Below, in pieces: positions 17,119 to 25,937 of a stretch of DNA of 64,000 nucleotides. Every line of letters begins with the position of its first letter. Positions within the stretch are counted from its first letter, which is position 1. The position numbers and the translations under genes are program-made. The stretch is from positions 1-64,000 of the forward strand of contig JBNKRZ010000024.1 in assembly GCA_050297015.1 (NCBI GenBank), given 5' to 3'. Below the pieces are notes generated by a model. That model had not been told where the DNA came from. It worked only from the letters and a program-made list of their open reading frames with translations, and searched no databases. This DNA is from JACKJA01 sp050297015. Lineage in GTDB: Bacteria > Pseudomonadota > Alphaproteobacteria > Micavibrionales > Micavibrionaceae.

Positions 17119-18560
17119 TGGAACGGACATTTTCTCCCCCCCCTTTTGATGATGATAAACTGCACGAAGAATGCGGCGTATTCGGCGTATTCGGCCATGA
17201 CGATGCGGCGGCTTTGACCGCTCTGGGTCTACATGCCTTACAGCACCGGGGACAAGAAGCCTGCGGGATTGTTTCCTACAACGGTAAGGAATTTTATTCC
17301 AAACGGGCGCTGGGCCTGGTTGATAAGACATTCAGCCGTAAAGAGACAATCGAAAAGCTGCCGGGTTATACGGCGATCGGCCATAACCGCTATGCGACAA
17401 CGGGTGATACGCTTCTCCGGAACGTTCAACCGTTATTTGCCGATATGGCTTTCGGGGGATTTGCTTTGGGGCATAACGGGAATTTGACGAATGCCGCAAC
17501 CCTGCGGGAGGAATTGGTTCTGCAAGGCGCCTTGTTCCAATCAACCACCGATACGGAAGTGATTTTACACCTGATGGCGCATTCCTCTCAAAAGACGGTT
17601 GAAGATCGCTTTACCGAATCGCTGCAAAAGATCAAAGGCGCGTACTCCATCGTAGCCTGTACGCATGATTGCTTGATGGGTGTACGTGATCCGAACGGCT
17701 TCCGCCCTCTGTGCCTTGGCAAGCTGGGAGACGCCCATATCCTAGCATCAGAGAGCTGCGCACTTGATATCATCGGGGCGACGTACGTGCGTGATATTGA
17801 TCCGGGTGAGATGGTTGTTATCGACAAGGACGGCATACGTACACGGCGGCCGTTTGGTGAAAACCCCTCCCACTTTTGTATTTTTGAATATATCTATTTT
17901 GCGCGGCCCGATTCTTTTATGGAGGGTAAATCCGTCTATGAAATGCGCAAAAATATCGGCAACGAGCTGGCACGGGAAGCCCCGTGCCCCGGCGCGGATA
18001 TCATCGTGCCCGTTCCCGATTCGGGCGTGCCTTCAGCGATCGGATATTCCGAAAAAAGCGGCGTGCCGTTTGAGCTGGGAATCATCCGTAATCACTATGT
18101 CGGACGTACGTTTATTGAGCCGACCAGCAACATCCGCCACCTCGGCGTGAAAATGAAGCACAATGCCAACCGCGCTTATATTGAGGGCAAGAGCATTGTT
18201 CTAGTCGATGACTCGATCGTGCGGGGGACGACCTCTAAAAAGATCGTTGAAATGATGCGTCAGGCCGGAGCCAAGGAAGTCCACATGCGCATTTCTTCAC
18301 CGCCGACGGCGCATAGCTGTTTTTACGGGATTGATACGCCCTCGCGCCGCGAATTGTTGGCACACGATACATCGGTTGAAAAAATCCGCGCTTATATCGG
18401 GGCGGACTCGCTGGCCTATATCTCGATTGACGGGCTGTACCGCGCCGTGGGGGAAACCGCCCGTAACGCCGATGTGCCGCAATATTGCGATGCCTGCTTT
18501 ACCGGCAAATACCCGGTGGACCTGACCGATTTCAACCGTAAACAGGAAGCCGCGGAATGA
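17118..18560 (+). CDS. purF: Amidophosphoribosyltransferase
   Basis: First committed step of purine synthesis: PRPP and glutamine give phosphoribosylamine. 480 residues. The Ntn-type glutaminase domain starts at Cys19 (EECGVFGVF), so an 18-residue propeptide would be removed; HRGQEACGI and GHNRYATTG follow. The phosphoribosyltransferase domain has the PRPP motif VLVDDSIVRGTTS. It overlaps cvpA by one base and the SDR gene by four (ATGA), so all three are translationally coupled. CDAC near the C-terminus is compatible with the Fe-S-containing PurF class, but not all ligands can be assigned by eye. Confidence 0.97.
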   Translation: MERTFSPPPFDDDKLHEECGVFGVFGHDDAAALTALGLHALQHRGQEACGIVSYNGKEFYSKRALGLVDKTFSRKETIEKLPGYTAIGHNRYATTGDTLLRNVQPLFADMAFGGFALGHNGNLTNAATLREELVLQGALFQSTTDTEVILHLMAHSSQKTVEDRFTESLQKIKGAYSIVACTHDCLMGVRDPNGFRPLCLGKLGDAHILASESCALDIIGATYVRDIDPGEMVVIDKDGIRTRRPFGENPSHFCIFEYIYFARPDSFMEGKSVYEMRKNIGNELAREAPCPGADIIVPVPDSGVPSAIGYSEKSGVPFELGIIRNHYVGRTFIEPTSNIRHLGVKMKHNANRAYIEGKSIVLVDDSIVRGTTSKKIVEMMRQAGAKEVHMRISSPPTAHSCFYGIDTPSRRELLAHDTSVEKIRAYIGADSLAYISIDGLYRAVGETARNADVPQYCDACFTGKYPVDLTDFNRKQEAAE

Positions 18561-19291
18561 TGACCTCCTCCACAGGCATGCCAGACTTATCCGGGCGGAT
18601 TGCCCTTGTGACCGGTGCCTCACGCGGGATTGGCGCGGCAGTGGCCAAGGGGCTGGCGGCGGCCGGGGCGCATGTGATCCTCGTAGCCCGTACGACCGGC
18701 GCACTGGAGGCCGTTGATGATGAAATCCGCGCAGGCGGAGGCACAGCAACCTTGCTGCCGATGGACCTTTTGAAGCTTGATGAGATCGACCAGATCGGCC
18801 CGGCGATTGCCGAGCGATTCGGCAAGCTCGATATTTTCGTGGGCAACGCCGGGATGCTGGGGCTTCTCACGCCGCTGACGCACGCGAAAGCCAAAGATTG
18901 GCAAATGGTTATGGATTTGAATGTGAACGCCAATTTCCGCCTGATCCGTATTCTCGACCCCTTGTTGCAGCAATCCGATGCCGGGCGCGCGCTATTTGTA
19001 ACATCCGGCATGGGTAATCAGGTAACAAAAGCGTACTGGGGCATGTATGCGACCAGCAAAGCGGCGCTGACCGCGATGGTGAAGACGTACGCCGCCGAGG
19101 TGGAAAACACGAACGTACAGGTCAATTTAGTCCGGCCTGGCAATGTCGAAACGGCTATGTTGGCCAAGGCGTATCCCGGCGGCTGTCCGGGCAAGACCAA
19201 AAAGCCGGAAGATGTCGTCCCGGCCTTCCTTGAACTGGCCTCTCCCGCTTGCACAAAGAACGGCGCCCTTATCGACCTGTTTGAGGATTAG
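18557..19291 (+). CDS. Short-chain dehydrogenase/reductase
   Basis: Classical SDR of 244 residues. The NAD(P) motif is TGASRGIG (about 19-26), the NAG motif GNAG is present, and the active site is YATSK with a serine in TSGMG upstream. Substrate unknown. The third gene of the cvpA-purF-SDR cluster often has this identity in alphaproteobacteria. It overlaps the purF stop by four bases. A REP-like palindrome and other repeats follow its stop codon. Confidence 0.88.
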   Translation: MMTSSTGMPDLSGRIALVTGASRGIGAAVAKGLAAAGAHVILVARTTGALEAVDDEIRAGGGTATLLPMDLLKLDEIDQIGPAIAERFGKLDIFVGNAGMLGLLTPLTHAKAKDWQMVMDLNVNANFRLIRILDPLLQQSDAGRALFVTSGMGNQVTKAYWGMYATSKAALTAMVKTYAAEVENTNVQVNLVRPGNVETAMLAKAYPGGCPGKTKKPEDVVPAFLELASPACTKNGALIDLFED

Positions 19292-19340
19292 GGGTTCATT
19301 TTTATCCCCGCTCTCCTCCCAATCTTACTCTCCGCAAGAT

Positions 19341-19377
19341 GATACGCGGTACGTACCACGTAGTACGCATCACATAC
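19341..19377. repeat. REP-like palindrome, copy 2
   Basis: GATACGCGGTACGTACCACG followed by TAGTACGCATCACATAC. It lies 50 bp after the SDR gene, in a 307-bp gap (19292-19598) that also holds two other repeats. Confidence 0.75.
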
Positions 19378-19410
19378 CATACAGTCGTCTCAATGTAGCC
19401 CATACAACCA

Positions 19411-19470
19411 ACACCCCCACCCTCCCCCTTAGTATCAAATTATGTAAAATTCATAACGTATAGTGTAAGG
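19411..19470 (+). repeat. CCCTCC/ATTATGTAAAAT dispersed repeat, copy 3
   Basis: ACACCCCCACCCTCCCCCTT, then AAATTATGTAAAATTCATAA and GTATAGTG. Same order of blocks as the copies at 15411 and 15796. Confidence 0.55.
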
Positions 19471-19483
19471 AATATAATAACGC

Positions 19484-19513
19484 GTCGAGGCGGCTGCCTC
19501 TCCTCGCAATGAC
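19484..19513. repeat. GTCATTGC-family half unit
   Basis: GTCGAGGCGGCTGCCTCTCC followed by TCGCAATGAC, a right-hand unit without a left partner close by. Confidence 0.5.
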
Positions 19514-19598
19514 GCCCCCCTTTGTCATTCCACGCACGCCGCTTCTCCGCGTTAAAAATCCCCTTGCCTAAAAAGGAATATTATCCTATATTAAAGGC

Positions 19599-20663
19599 AT
19601 GAAAAACACAGACAAACAAACACAGACAAACAAAGGCGCCCCCCACCCCCCTATCAAAAATGACATCCGAACTAGAGGAAACGGGAAAATACGTTTAAAA
19701 ACAAAGGGTAATACAAAAGGCTGGAGCGCTGAGCGCCGGGCTGCGCAAGCCGAAAGGCTCCGCCGCACCCGCATTTGGGAGAAATCCACCGGCCCCCGCA
19801 CCCCGGAAGGCAAAGCCCGCGCCAGCATAAACGGTTATAAACACGGCCTGCGTTCCGCCGAAATCCGAAAATTACGCGCACTCCTGCGTCTTCAAAAAGC
19901 TTTCGTGAAAATGGCGCTCGTCAGCGCCCAAACAGATCGGCAATGTCCTGCACGTGCACAATCTCCTGCACCTTCAGACCGCCGGAGACCTTCCCGCGTT
20001 TCTTTGCCTTCGGGATCACCGCTTCCTCGAAACCCAGCTTCCCGGCTTCTTTCAAGCGTACATCTGCCTGTGCCACTTGCCGTACTTCCCCGGCAAGGCC
20101 GACCTCTCCAAAGAACACCGTATGGGCGGGCAAGGGATTGCCGTTTAGAGAGCTTACCAATGCCGCCGCCACGGCCAAGTCCGCCGCCGGTTCGTTCACC
20201 CGGATTCCCCCGGCGATATTCAGGAATATATCCATGCCCGAAAACTGTAAGCCGCAGCGCGATTCCAGCACGGCCAGAATCATCGCCAAACGGTTATTAT
20301 CCCAGCCCACAACGGCGCGCCGCGGATTGCCCAGTGCCGTGGGCGCGACGAGGGCCTGCACCTCAACCAGCATCGGGCGCGTGCCCTCCAACCCGGCGAG
20401 AACGGCGCTACCCGCGACATTTTCCTGCCGCTGTGACAGGAACAGAGCGGAAGGGTTTTCCACCTGCACCAGCCCTTCATGTGCCATCTCGAACACACCG
20501 ATTTCATCGGTCGGGCCAAAGCGGTTTTTTACCGCGCGCAGGATACGGAACTGGTGGGAGCGGTCACCCTCAAAATACAGGACGCAATCAACGATATGCT
20601 CCAGCACGCGCGGGCCCGCGATCTGGCCCTCCTTCGTTACATGCCCGACGAACAGGACCGTAA
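19599..20663 (+). CDS. GPRTPEGKA-type protein reading on into antisense radA
   Basis: The first 110 codons (to about 19928) look like a member of a widespread small family with the signature STGPRTPEGKARASINGYKH, followed by a basic helix (SAEIRKLRALLRLQKAF). Function is unknown. Family members usually end soon after that helix, but this frame has no stop there and stays open for another 240 codons on the strand opposite radA; that Pro- and Arg-rich extension has the look of a high-GC shadow. Either the native stop was lost when this end met radA, or the extra part is translated. There is no clear Shine-Dalgarno sequence before the ATG. Confidence 0.45.
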   Translation: MKNTDKQTQTNKGAPHPPIKNDIRTRGNGKIRLKTKGNTKGWSAERRAAQAERLRRTRIWEKSTGPRTPEGKARASINGYKHGLRSAEIRKLRALLRLQKAFVKMALVSAQTDRQCPARAQSPAPSDRRRPSRVSLPSGSPLPRNPASRLLSSVHLPVPLAVLPRQGRPLQRTPYGRARDCRLESLPMPPPRPSPPPVRSPGFPRRYSGIYPCPKTVSRSAIPARPESSPNGYYPSPQRRAADCPVPWARRGPAPQPASGACPPTRRERRYPRHFPAAVTGTERKGFPPAPALHVPSRTHRFHRSGQSGFLPRAGYGTGGSGHPQNTGRNQRYAPARAGPRSGPPSLHARRTGP

Positions 20664-21300
20664 CCCCGCGCTTTTTGGCCACGCGGATGATCTCAGCCGC
20701 CGACGTGCGTACTTGCGTCACCGTCCCCGGCGCACTATCAACCGTATCGACATACATGGTCTGGATCGAATCGATGACCAGCAGGGACAAATCATTGTCC
20801 GGGTCTTCCATGGAGGCCACAATATCGCGGACGCTGGTGGCGGAGACAAGCTGCACCGGGGCATCGGCCAGCCCCAGACGATCGGCCCGCAGGCGCACCT
20901 GGTCGATGGCTTCCTCGCCGGAGATATAGCCGCACCGCACGCCCCTGTTGGCCAGAGCGCACACGACTTGCAGGAGAAGCGTCGATTTACCGATCCCCGG
21001 ATCGCCGCCGATCAACAGAGCCGAGCCAGGCACCAGCCCCCCGCCTGTCACGCGGTCGAATTCCTCCATATCCGTTTTGTTACGCGGCATCTTTTCGGAC
21101 TCTTCGCCCTTCAGCGTCACAAAATCGAGGACCCGCCCTTTCTTTTTCCCAGCGGTTCCCCCCAACCCCTTCGGCATAGTTTCCGTAATCTCTTCAGCGA
21201 TCGAATTCCATTCGCCGCAGGCATCGCACTTTCCGCTCCAACGCGCGCTCACAGCGCCGCAGGACTGACAAACATAGGTTTTATTGGCGGCTTTGGCCAT
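19921..21300 (-). CDS. radA: DNA repair protein RadA
   Basis: RecA-like branch-migration ATPase of homologous recombination (459 residues). It starts with a C4 zinc finger (CQSCGAVSARWSGKCDACG), then the RecA core with Walker A GGDPGIGKST (about 92-101) and the RadA-specific KNRFGPTDEIG, then an inactive Lon-protease-like domain (DLAVAAALVSSLNG, FFGEVGLAGEVR). All family hallmarks are present and length is normal. Its 3' end overlaps the convergent GPRTPEGKA-type ORF. Confidence 0.96.
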   Translation of the reverse strand: MAKAANKTYVCQSCGAVSARWSGKCDACGEWNSIAEEITETMPKGLGGTAGKKKGRVLDFVTLKGEESEKMPRNKTDMEEFDRVTGGGLVPGSALLIGGDPGIGKSTLLLQVVCALANRGVRCGYISGEEAIDQVRLRADRLGLADAPVQLVSATSVRDIVASMEDPDNDLSLLVIDSIQTMYVDTVDSAPGTVTQVRTSAAEIIRVAKKRGVTVLFVGHVTKEGQIAGPRVLEHIVDCVLYFEGDRSHQFRILRAVKNRFGPTDEIGVFEMAHEGLVQVENPSALFLSQRQENVAGSAVLAGLEGTRPMLVEVQALVAPTALGNPRRAVVGWDNNRLAMILAVLESRCGLQFSGMDIFLNIAGGIRVNEPAADLAVAAALVSSLNGNPLPAHTVFFGEVGLAGEVRQVAQADVRLKEAGKLGFEEAVIPKAKKRGKVSGGLKVQEIVHVQDIADLFGR

Positions 21301-21330
21301 CGGGTTTTCGTCTTTCTTGAAGGGGTGTTT

Positions 21331-21630
21331 TTAAGCGGCTTTTTTGTACGGCTCAATCCGGTTCAGCGCCTCAGCGTGATCGGCTTTGACTTGCGCCATA
21401 TCATAGGCATTCTGCAAACGCAGCCAATAACCTTCCGGCAAGCCAAAGAACTTGCACAGACGCAAATCCGTATCCGCCGTAATCGAACGCCGTCCGCGTA
21501 CGATATCGTGTATCCGGTTCGCCGGCACATGGATCATATGAGAAAGATAATTCTGGCTCATCCCCAATTTATCGAGAATCTCGGCACGCAAAATCAAGCC
21601 GGGATGTTGGCCTTCCATGGCATCAGTCAT
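21331..21630 (-). CDS. HigA/VapI-type HTH antitoxin-like protein
   Basis: 99-residue XRE-family protein. HPGLILRAEILDKLGMSQNY opens a Cro-type helix-turn-helix, with RIHDIVRGRRSITADTDLRL and the FFGLPEGYWLRLQNAYD end typical of HigA addiction-module antidotes. HigA normally follows a HigB toxin gene, but no toxin-like frame is found on either side: a REP-like palindrome and the heparinase gene lie upstream, radA downstream. It is therefore an orphan, perhaps now a plain regulator. Confidence 0.85.
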   Translation of the reverse strand: MTDAMEGQHPGLILRAEILDKLGMSQNYLSHMIHVPANRIHDIVRGRRSITADTDLRLCKFFGLPEGYWLRLQNAYDMAQVKADHAEALNRIEPYKKAA

Positions 21631-21655
21631 ATCATTATCTCCTTTGGGTCGAGGT

Positions 21656-21694
21656 TATACGCAATACGTACCACCAAGTACGCATCGCGTATCA
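21656..21694. repeat. REP-like palindrome, copy 3
   Basis: TATACGCAATACGTACCACC followed by AAGTACGCATCGCGTATCA. It sits in the 115-bp gap between the higA-like and heparinase genes. Confidence 0.75.
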
Positions 21695-21745
21695 TCTGTC
21701 CGTCACGTTAGCACGGGAGAAAAACCTGTCAAGGAAGGAAAAGGG

Positions 21746-23404
21746 TTACAAACCTTCGCGTTGCAAAGCCCATTTGATAACGGCGTGGTCGCTGTTCATC
21801 GTGCCGGAAATGACGAGCTGTTTGGTTTTGCGCGGTGTGCTTCCTTCGCCCAGATAGATGCTGTTCTCCAGAGTCAAATCGCCAACCGTGTTGTGAAAAC
21901 GCCAGCCTGCGCCGCCGGGAAGACGCAAAAGCGCCTCTTGCCCTTCACGGATCAGAGAGACCTGTACGCGCGGATGCAAATGGAAACGTACACACACATC
22001 GACGGGTCTGCTCAGACCTACGGAACAGGTGAGATTTTCCTCTCCACGCAGATCATGCCCTTGCGATCCCATATAAAAACGGCGGCGATGCGTAATCCCG
22101 TTCAGCGGCACATAGCCATCATGGGAAGCCTCCAGCAATGCGGCATCGCGGGTTTCTTCACGCGTCACGACGACCTTTTGCGGCTTACGGCGGAAATGGC
22201 CATCTTCGGCAATTTCGCAAACATTCCGATCATCAAAGGTCAGTGTGTTATGTGCCGCCGTTCCCCGTAGCGCATCCTGCCACAACGGATCGAGCGGATG
22301 AGAACCGCAGGAAACAAAAACCCGCTCCTTACCGTAAGAAAATTCAAAGGCCAGCGGCGCGGCATGCGCTTGCCCGTCATATGGCCAAAGCGGCGGCGTT
22401 CCGGCATCGACCATCAAAACGCTACGGCCTTGCGTCAGCCGCTCATAACCGCCATGCGGCAAACGGCTCAAAACCTGTCCGCGCGCGTTGGCCTTCGCCA
22501 GAACGGCATCAATCCACGCTGTGTCCCCTTCCTGTGCGCCATGAAACAGAGCAAAGCCCTTATCGGCATAACGGAAAAAACGCAAAGCCTGTGCCATCCG
22601 GTCGATCTGATGCGTCAGCGGCGCGGGAACGGGATAATTCCCGCACAACAAACCCGCGCGCATATCAATAAAGATTTGCAGCGCTTCCAAAAGCTGTGCC
22701 GGGCTACGAGTGACATGAGTGCCGTCACTCAATATCTGTTTTTTTGCCTCCTGCTCCAGAAGGTCAAGCGCCTGCGCCAACCAAGATTGCCGCCCTTCAA
22801 AGACCAGCCCGGCATAGGCCAGCCCGCGGATCGCGCGAAGAAGGGGCAAACCTTCAATACTGCCAGAAACGCTCCGCGACAAATGCCGCGCCTGTTTCAT
22901 CAGCGATTCAAAAAAGTGATCCTGAAAATCATCATCGGCGCTGGCGCCAAAAAATTCGTAAAACGCGATCCAGTGTGTCAAACGCTGGCCGACGATATCG
23001 GGCCGCCAGCTAAAAGACTGCCACGAGGGATAGCGGCAAAACCAGCTACCGACCATATCGCGGGCTTGCCGTCGCGCCGTGTCACCGCCAAAAGTCCGCA
23101 AATCGCGCAACCACGAAAAACCGTGCATATGGGTAAGCCAGTTTTCGGAAACGCCCGTCGGCTCCCAGCATTCACCGTGCATATCGAGATGCTCACCATC
23201 AAGCGCAAACGAACCGTTACACAGCCAGCGCCCTTTTTCAGCATCGCCCGGCCAGCTATCCGGCGGGATCATGGTGAAGCCTTCCGGCACGCCGCCGCCC
23301 AGCGACCAGTTATAAAGCGGCGTATTACACGCAAAATTCCCGGCCCTTTCCCGCACGCGGGAAATCAAATGATGAGCAATCTGGCGGGAGACATCTTGAA
23401 GCAT
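21746..23404 (-). CDS. Heparinase II/III-family protein
   Basis: 552 residues with an alpha/alpha-toroid N-terminal half and a beta-rich heparinase II/III-like C-terminal half. The region with DALRGTAAHNTLTFDDRN is the usual family block. No signal peptide is visible. Members degrade or modify uronic-acid-containing polysaccharides in some bacteria, but the conserved alphaproteobacterial copy next to rpe and rsmB has no proven substrate. Its ATG is 3 bp from the rpe stop, so it is the distal gene of the aroQ-rsmB-rpe-heparinase operon. Confidence 0.85.
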   Translation of the reverse strand: MLQDVSRQIAHHLISRVRERAGNFACNTPLYNWSLGGGVPEGFTMIPPDSWPGDAEKGRWLCNGSFALDGEHLDMHGECWEPTGVSENWLTHMHGFSWLRDLRTFGGDTARRQARDMVGSWFCRYPSWQSFSWRPDIVGQRLTHWIAFYEFFGASADDDFQDHFFESLMKQARHLSRSVSGSIEGLPLLRAIRGLAYAGLVFEGRQSWLAQALDLLEQEAKKQILSDGTHVTRSPAQLLEALQIFIDMRAGLLCGNYPVPAPLTHQIDRMAQALRFFRYADKGFALFHGAQEGDTAWIDAVLAKANARGQVLSRLPHGGYERLTQGRSVLMVDAGTPPLWPYDGQAHAAPLAFEFSYGKERVFVSCGSHPLDPLWQDALRGTAAHNTLTFDDRNVCEIAEDGHFRRKPQKVVVTREETRDAALLEASHDGYVPLNGITHRRRFYMGSQGHDLRGEENLTCSVGLSRPVDVCVRFHLHPRVQVSLIREGQEALLRLPGGAGWRFHNTVGDLTLENSIYLGEGSTPRKTKQLVISGTMNSDHAVIKWALQREGL

Positions 23405-23407
23405 TGC

Positions 23408-24070
23408 TTAGCTGTCCTCCCTGATCGCTTTTATGTTCGCGGCATACTCATCCGGATTTCCTTTGAACACAGCCGATCCGGCAACCAGAACATTCGCGCC
23501 GGCTTCGATCACTTTTTGAGCCGTTCCCGGTTTAATGCCACCGTCAACCTCAAGATCAATCTCACGGCCTGTCGCCTTAATCATCGCGCGGATATCGCGG
23601 ATTTTGTCCTCCAGCGGAATATAAGCCTGACCGCCGAAACCGGGGTTAACCGTCATTACCAAAACCAGATCAACCAAATCCATCACATGCTTGATGCTCT
23701 CTGCCGGGGTTGCCGGATTGAGGGAAACGCCCGCTTTCTTGCCGGTCGCCTTAATGGCCTGCAACGTGCGGTGAATATGGTCGCCCGCCTCAACATGGGC
23801 GGTGATAATATCCGCGCCGGCCGCGGCAAAATCCTCAATATACGGGTCAACAGGCGCAATCATCAAATGAACGTCCATGACCTTGTTCGTGTGTGGCCGC
23901 AGCGCTTTAACAATCGCGGGACCAATGGTGATATTCGGCACAAAATGGCCGTCCATCACATCGACATGGATATAGTCCGCTCCCGCTTCGTCAATCGCGC
24001 ACACTTCCGCGCCCAGATCAGCAAAATCAGCGGACAGAATCGAAGGGGCAATTTTGATGGCGTTGCTCAT
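23408..24070 (-). CDS. rpe: Ribulose-phosphate 3-epimerase
   Basis: Interconverts ribulose 5-phosphate and xylulose 5-phosphate in the pentose phosphate pathway. TIM barrel with IAPSILSADFADLG at the start, HVDVMDGHFVPNI (catalytic Asp and metal His), MTVNPGFGGQ and VDGGI near the C-terminus. 220 residues from the ATG at 24070, which has GGA at a usable distance; an ATG two codons upstream (24076) lies too close to it. Confidence 0.95.
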   Translation of the reverse strand: MSNAIKIAPSILSADFADLGAEVCAIDEAGADYIHVDVMDGHFVPNITIGPAIVKALRPHTNKVMDVHLMIAPVDPYIEDFAAAGADIITAHVEAGDHIHRTLQAIKATGKKAGVSLNPATPAESIKHVMDLVDLVLVMTVNPGFGGQAYIPLEDKIRDIRAMIKATGREIDLEVDGGIKPGTAQKVIEAGANVLVAGSAVFKGNPDEYAANIKAIREDS

Positions 24071-24133
24071 AGTCATTCCAGTGAAATAATAAAGATAAGG
24101 TGGGAAGGCAAATCCTTTGCCGTAGTCTTCCTA

Positions 24134-25462
24134 TTATACACGAATCAAGCGACTAATAAAGAACCCATCCATGCCACCGTGCGGCGCAAGATGGAACGGC
24201 AAAACCCGCACATCGCCCTCATCGGTGATAATGGCTTCAATCTCGCCGACTTCAGCGGGGACGATTGCTTTGCGCTCCACAGGCGCGCCGGAAGCCAATA
24301 GCCGTTCAATCTGGCGCTCGCCTTCTTCCTTTTGCAAGGAGCAGGTGCAGTAAATTAGCACGCCACCAGGCGCAAGCATATTCACCGCGTTTTCTAAAAG
24401 TCGCGTTTGCGTCGCACACAGGCGCACCATATCATCCGGCGATTTCAAATGCGGAACATCAGGATGACGGCGGATCGTTCCCGTTGCCGTGCAAGGCGCA
24501 TCCAGCAAGATGTAAGAGACCTTTTCCCGTGGCTGCCACACAGCGCCATCCGCAACCTCGGTCTTAACACGATCCTCCAGCTTCAGCCGTCGCATATTCT
24601 CATTCAACCGCTTGAGGCGCTGCGCCGAGCGGTCAAGCGCCGTGACGTAAGCGCCCATCGTCGCCAATTGCGCCGTCTTTCCACCGGGCGCGGCGCACAA
24701 ATCAATCACTTCCCGCCCAGCAACCCCTTTAAACAAACGAGCGGGCAGCGCCGCGGAAGCATCCTGTACCCACCATGCGCCGTCATCAAAGCCCGGCAGC
24801 TCATAGACCATGCCGCCGGTTTCACGCCGCAGCGTTCCCGTAGGCAGTGATGTCGCCTCCAGCGCGCCAGCCCAATAGCTGTACTGCGCCGGGTCGGCAA
24901 CGGAAATATCCAGCGGTGCCTCGGATAAATGCGCTTGCCCGATTTCCGCGGCGGTGCACAGGCCGTAATCCTCCACCCAAAGGCTCATCAACCAATCCGG
25001 CGTATTCATGCGCGATTCATCCTGTTTGTCCAGCCATTCGGCGCCGTCCTTTGCTACACGGCGCAATACCGCGTTCACCAGACCTTTCTGGCGGCTCAAA
25101 CCTTCCTGTTCGGCCAGCCGCACGCACGTATCCACCACGGCATAATCCGGCACAGCCATAAAAGCAATCTGTACCGTCCCCAACCGGAGAATATGATGAA
25201 GCAACGGCGGGCGTGGCGTTTCAGCCCTGTCCATGGCACGGGCAATCAAATTATCAATCTGCCCCAGCCGCCGCAGCGTTGTCGCCACCATCATCCGCAC
25301 AAAGGCACGGTCACGACTAATCAGGGCGCGGAAAGCCGGATCGGTCTCAAGCAAACCATCCAGGGCTTGCCGTTTATCCAGCACTTGCGCGAGAAGATGA
25401 AGCGCGGCCTTACGGGCACTCAAGCCCTCCGGCGGAGAAGAAAGCAAAGCGGGATCATTCAT
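24134..25462 (-). CDS. rsmB: 16S rRNA m5C967 methyltransferase
   Basis: 442-residue RsmB/Sun protein. An N-terminal NusB-like domain (about 10-130) is followed by a Rossmann methyltransferase domain: SAM motif DLCAAPGGKTAQLA, then the two RsmB cysteines in LDAPCTATGT and YCTCSLQKEEGE, the first needed for release and the second the nucleophile. It methylates 16S rRNA C967. The ATG at 25462 overlaps the end of the chorismate mutase gene by 8 bp. Confidence 0.95.
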   Translation of the reverse strand: MNDPALLSSPPEGLSARKAALHLLAQVLDKRQALDGLLETDPAFRALISRDRAFVRMMVATTLRRLGQIDNLIARAMDRAETPRPPLLHHILRLGTVQIAFMAVPDYAVVDTCVRLAEQEGLSRQKGLVNAVLRRVAKDGAEWLDKQDESRMNTPDWLMSLWVEDYGLCTAAEIGQAHLSEAPLDISVADPAQYSYWAGALEATSLPTGTLRRETGGMVYELPGFDDGAWWVQDASAALPARLFKGVAGREVIDLCAAPGGKTAQLATMGAYVTALDRSAQRLKRLNENMRRLKLEDRVKTEVADGAVWQPREKVSYILLDAPCTATGTIRRHPDVPHLKSPDDMVRLCATQTRLLENAVNMLAPGGVLIYCTCSLQKEEGERQIERLLASGAPVERKAIVPAEVGEIEAIITDEGDVRVLPFHLAPHGGMDGFFISRLIRV

Positions 25463-25736
25463 GGGCAGCAATTATCCCCTTTTCAATTTCATGGGCGTGA
25501 TCGATCATCACACTATAAAGCCGCCGGACAAATTCCGGGCTAAGGCCGTTTTCCGCCGCGCGCGCCGCGGCCCGTTCACGCACAATTTCCACCCGGTCTT
25601 GTATAACGGGAGGGATATCCTTTTCCGCCTTTAGATGGCCAACGGCTGTAATAATTTCATAGCGCTGTGCCAACAAATCAACAATTTGATCGTCGAGATT
25701 ATCCAGTCTGTCACGATAAGGTTTGAGAATTTCCAT
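25455..25736 (-). CDS. Chorismate mutase, AroQ type
   Basis: All-helical monofunctional chorismate mutase of 93 residues that converts chorismate to prephenate for Phe and Tyr synthesis. YRDRLDNLDDQIVDLLAQR carries the first active-site arginine; VGHLKAEKDIPPVIQDRVEI carries the Lys and next Arg; the C-terminal helix has IDHAHEIEKG. No signal peptide, so cytosolic. It heads the operon with rsmB, rpe and heparinase. Confidence 0.9.
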   Translation of the reverse strand: MEILKPYRDRLDNLDDQIVDLLAQRYEIITAVGHLKAEKDIPPVIQDRVEIVRERAAARAAENGLSPEFVRRLYSVMIDHAHEIEKGIIAAHE

Positions 25737-25778
25737 TTATCCCTTTTCTTCCCTCTTTAGCGCTGCCATATTAGCGCC

Positions 25779-25934
25779 ATGAGCGAACAAAAGAAATCCC
25801 CCGATCCACAAAAGGATCATGAAAAACCATCGGCAGATAATAAAAAGCCCTCAAAAGAAATCGGCGGGCCGCCGGGACCGGAGCCAACACGCTACGGCGA
25901 CTGGGAAAAAAGCGGGAAATGCGTTGATTTTTAA
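25779..25934 (+). CDS. DUF1674 / SdhAF4-like small protein
   Basis: 51-residue ORF. The N-terminal half is hydrophilic and Lys-rich; the C-terminal half ends in EIGGPPGPEPTRYGDWEKSG and then KCVDF, the signature of DUF1674. In mitochondria and alphaproteobacteria this family (SdhAF4/Sdh8) helps mature the flavinylated SdhA subunit of succinate dehydrogenase. It lies alone between chorismate mutase (divergent) and marC (convergent). No strong Shine-Dalgarno sequence is seen. The family signature makes the call fairly safe despite the short length. Confidence 0.82.
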   Translation: MSEQKKSPDPQKDHEKPSADNKKPSKEIGGPPGPEPTRYGDWEKSGKCVDF

Positions 25935-25937
25935 AAA

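Noticed and set aside
20479..21711. A 410-codon open frame antisense to radA and the higA-like gene
   Set aside because: Shadow of radA: its codons follow the radA frame constraints and the product has no domain.
22298..24301. A 667-codon open frame antisense to heparinase and rpe
   Set aside because: It covers two well-identified genes on the other strand; Arg- and His-rich product typical of a shadow frame in GC-rich DNA.
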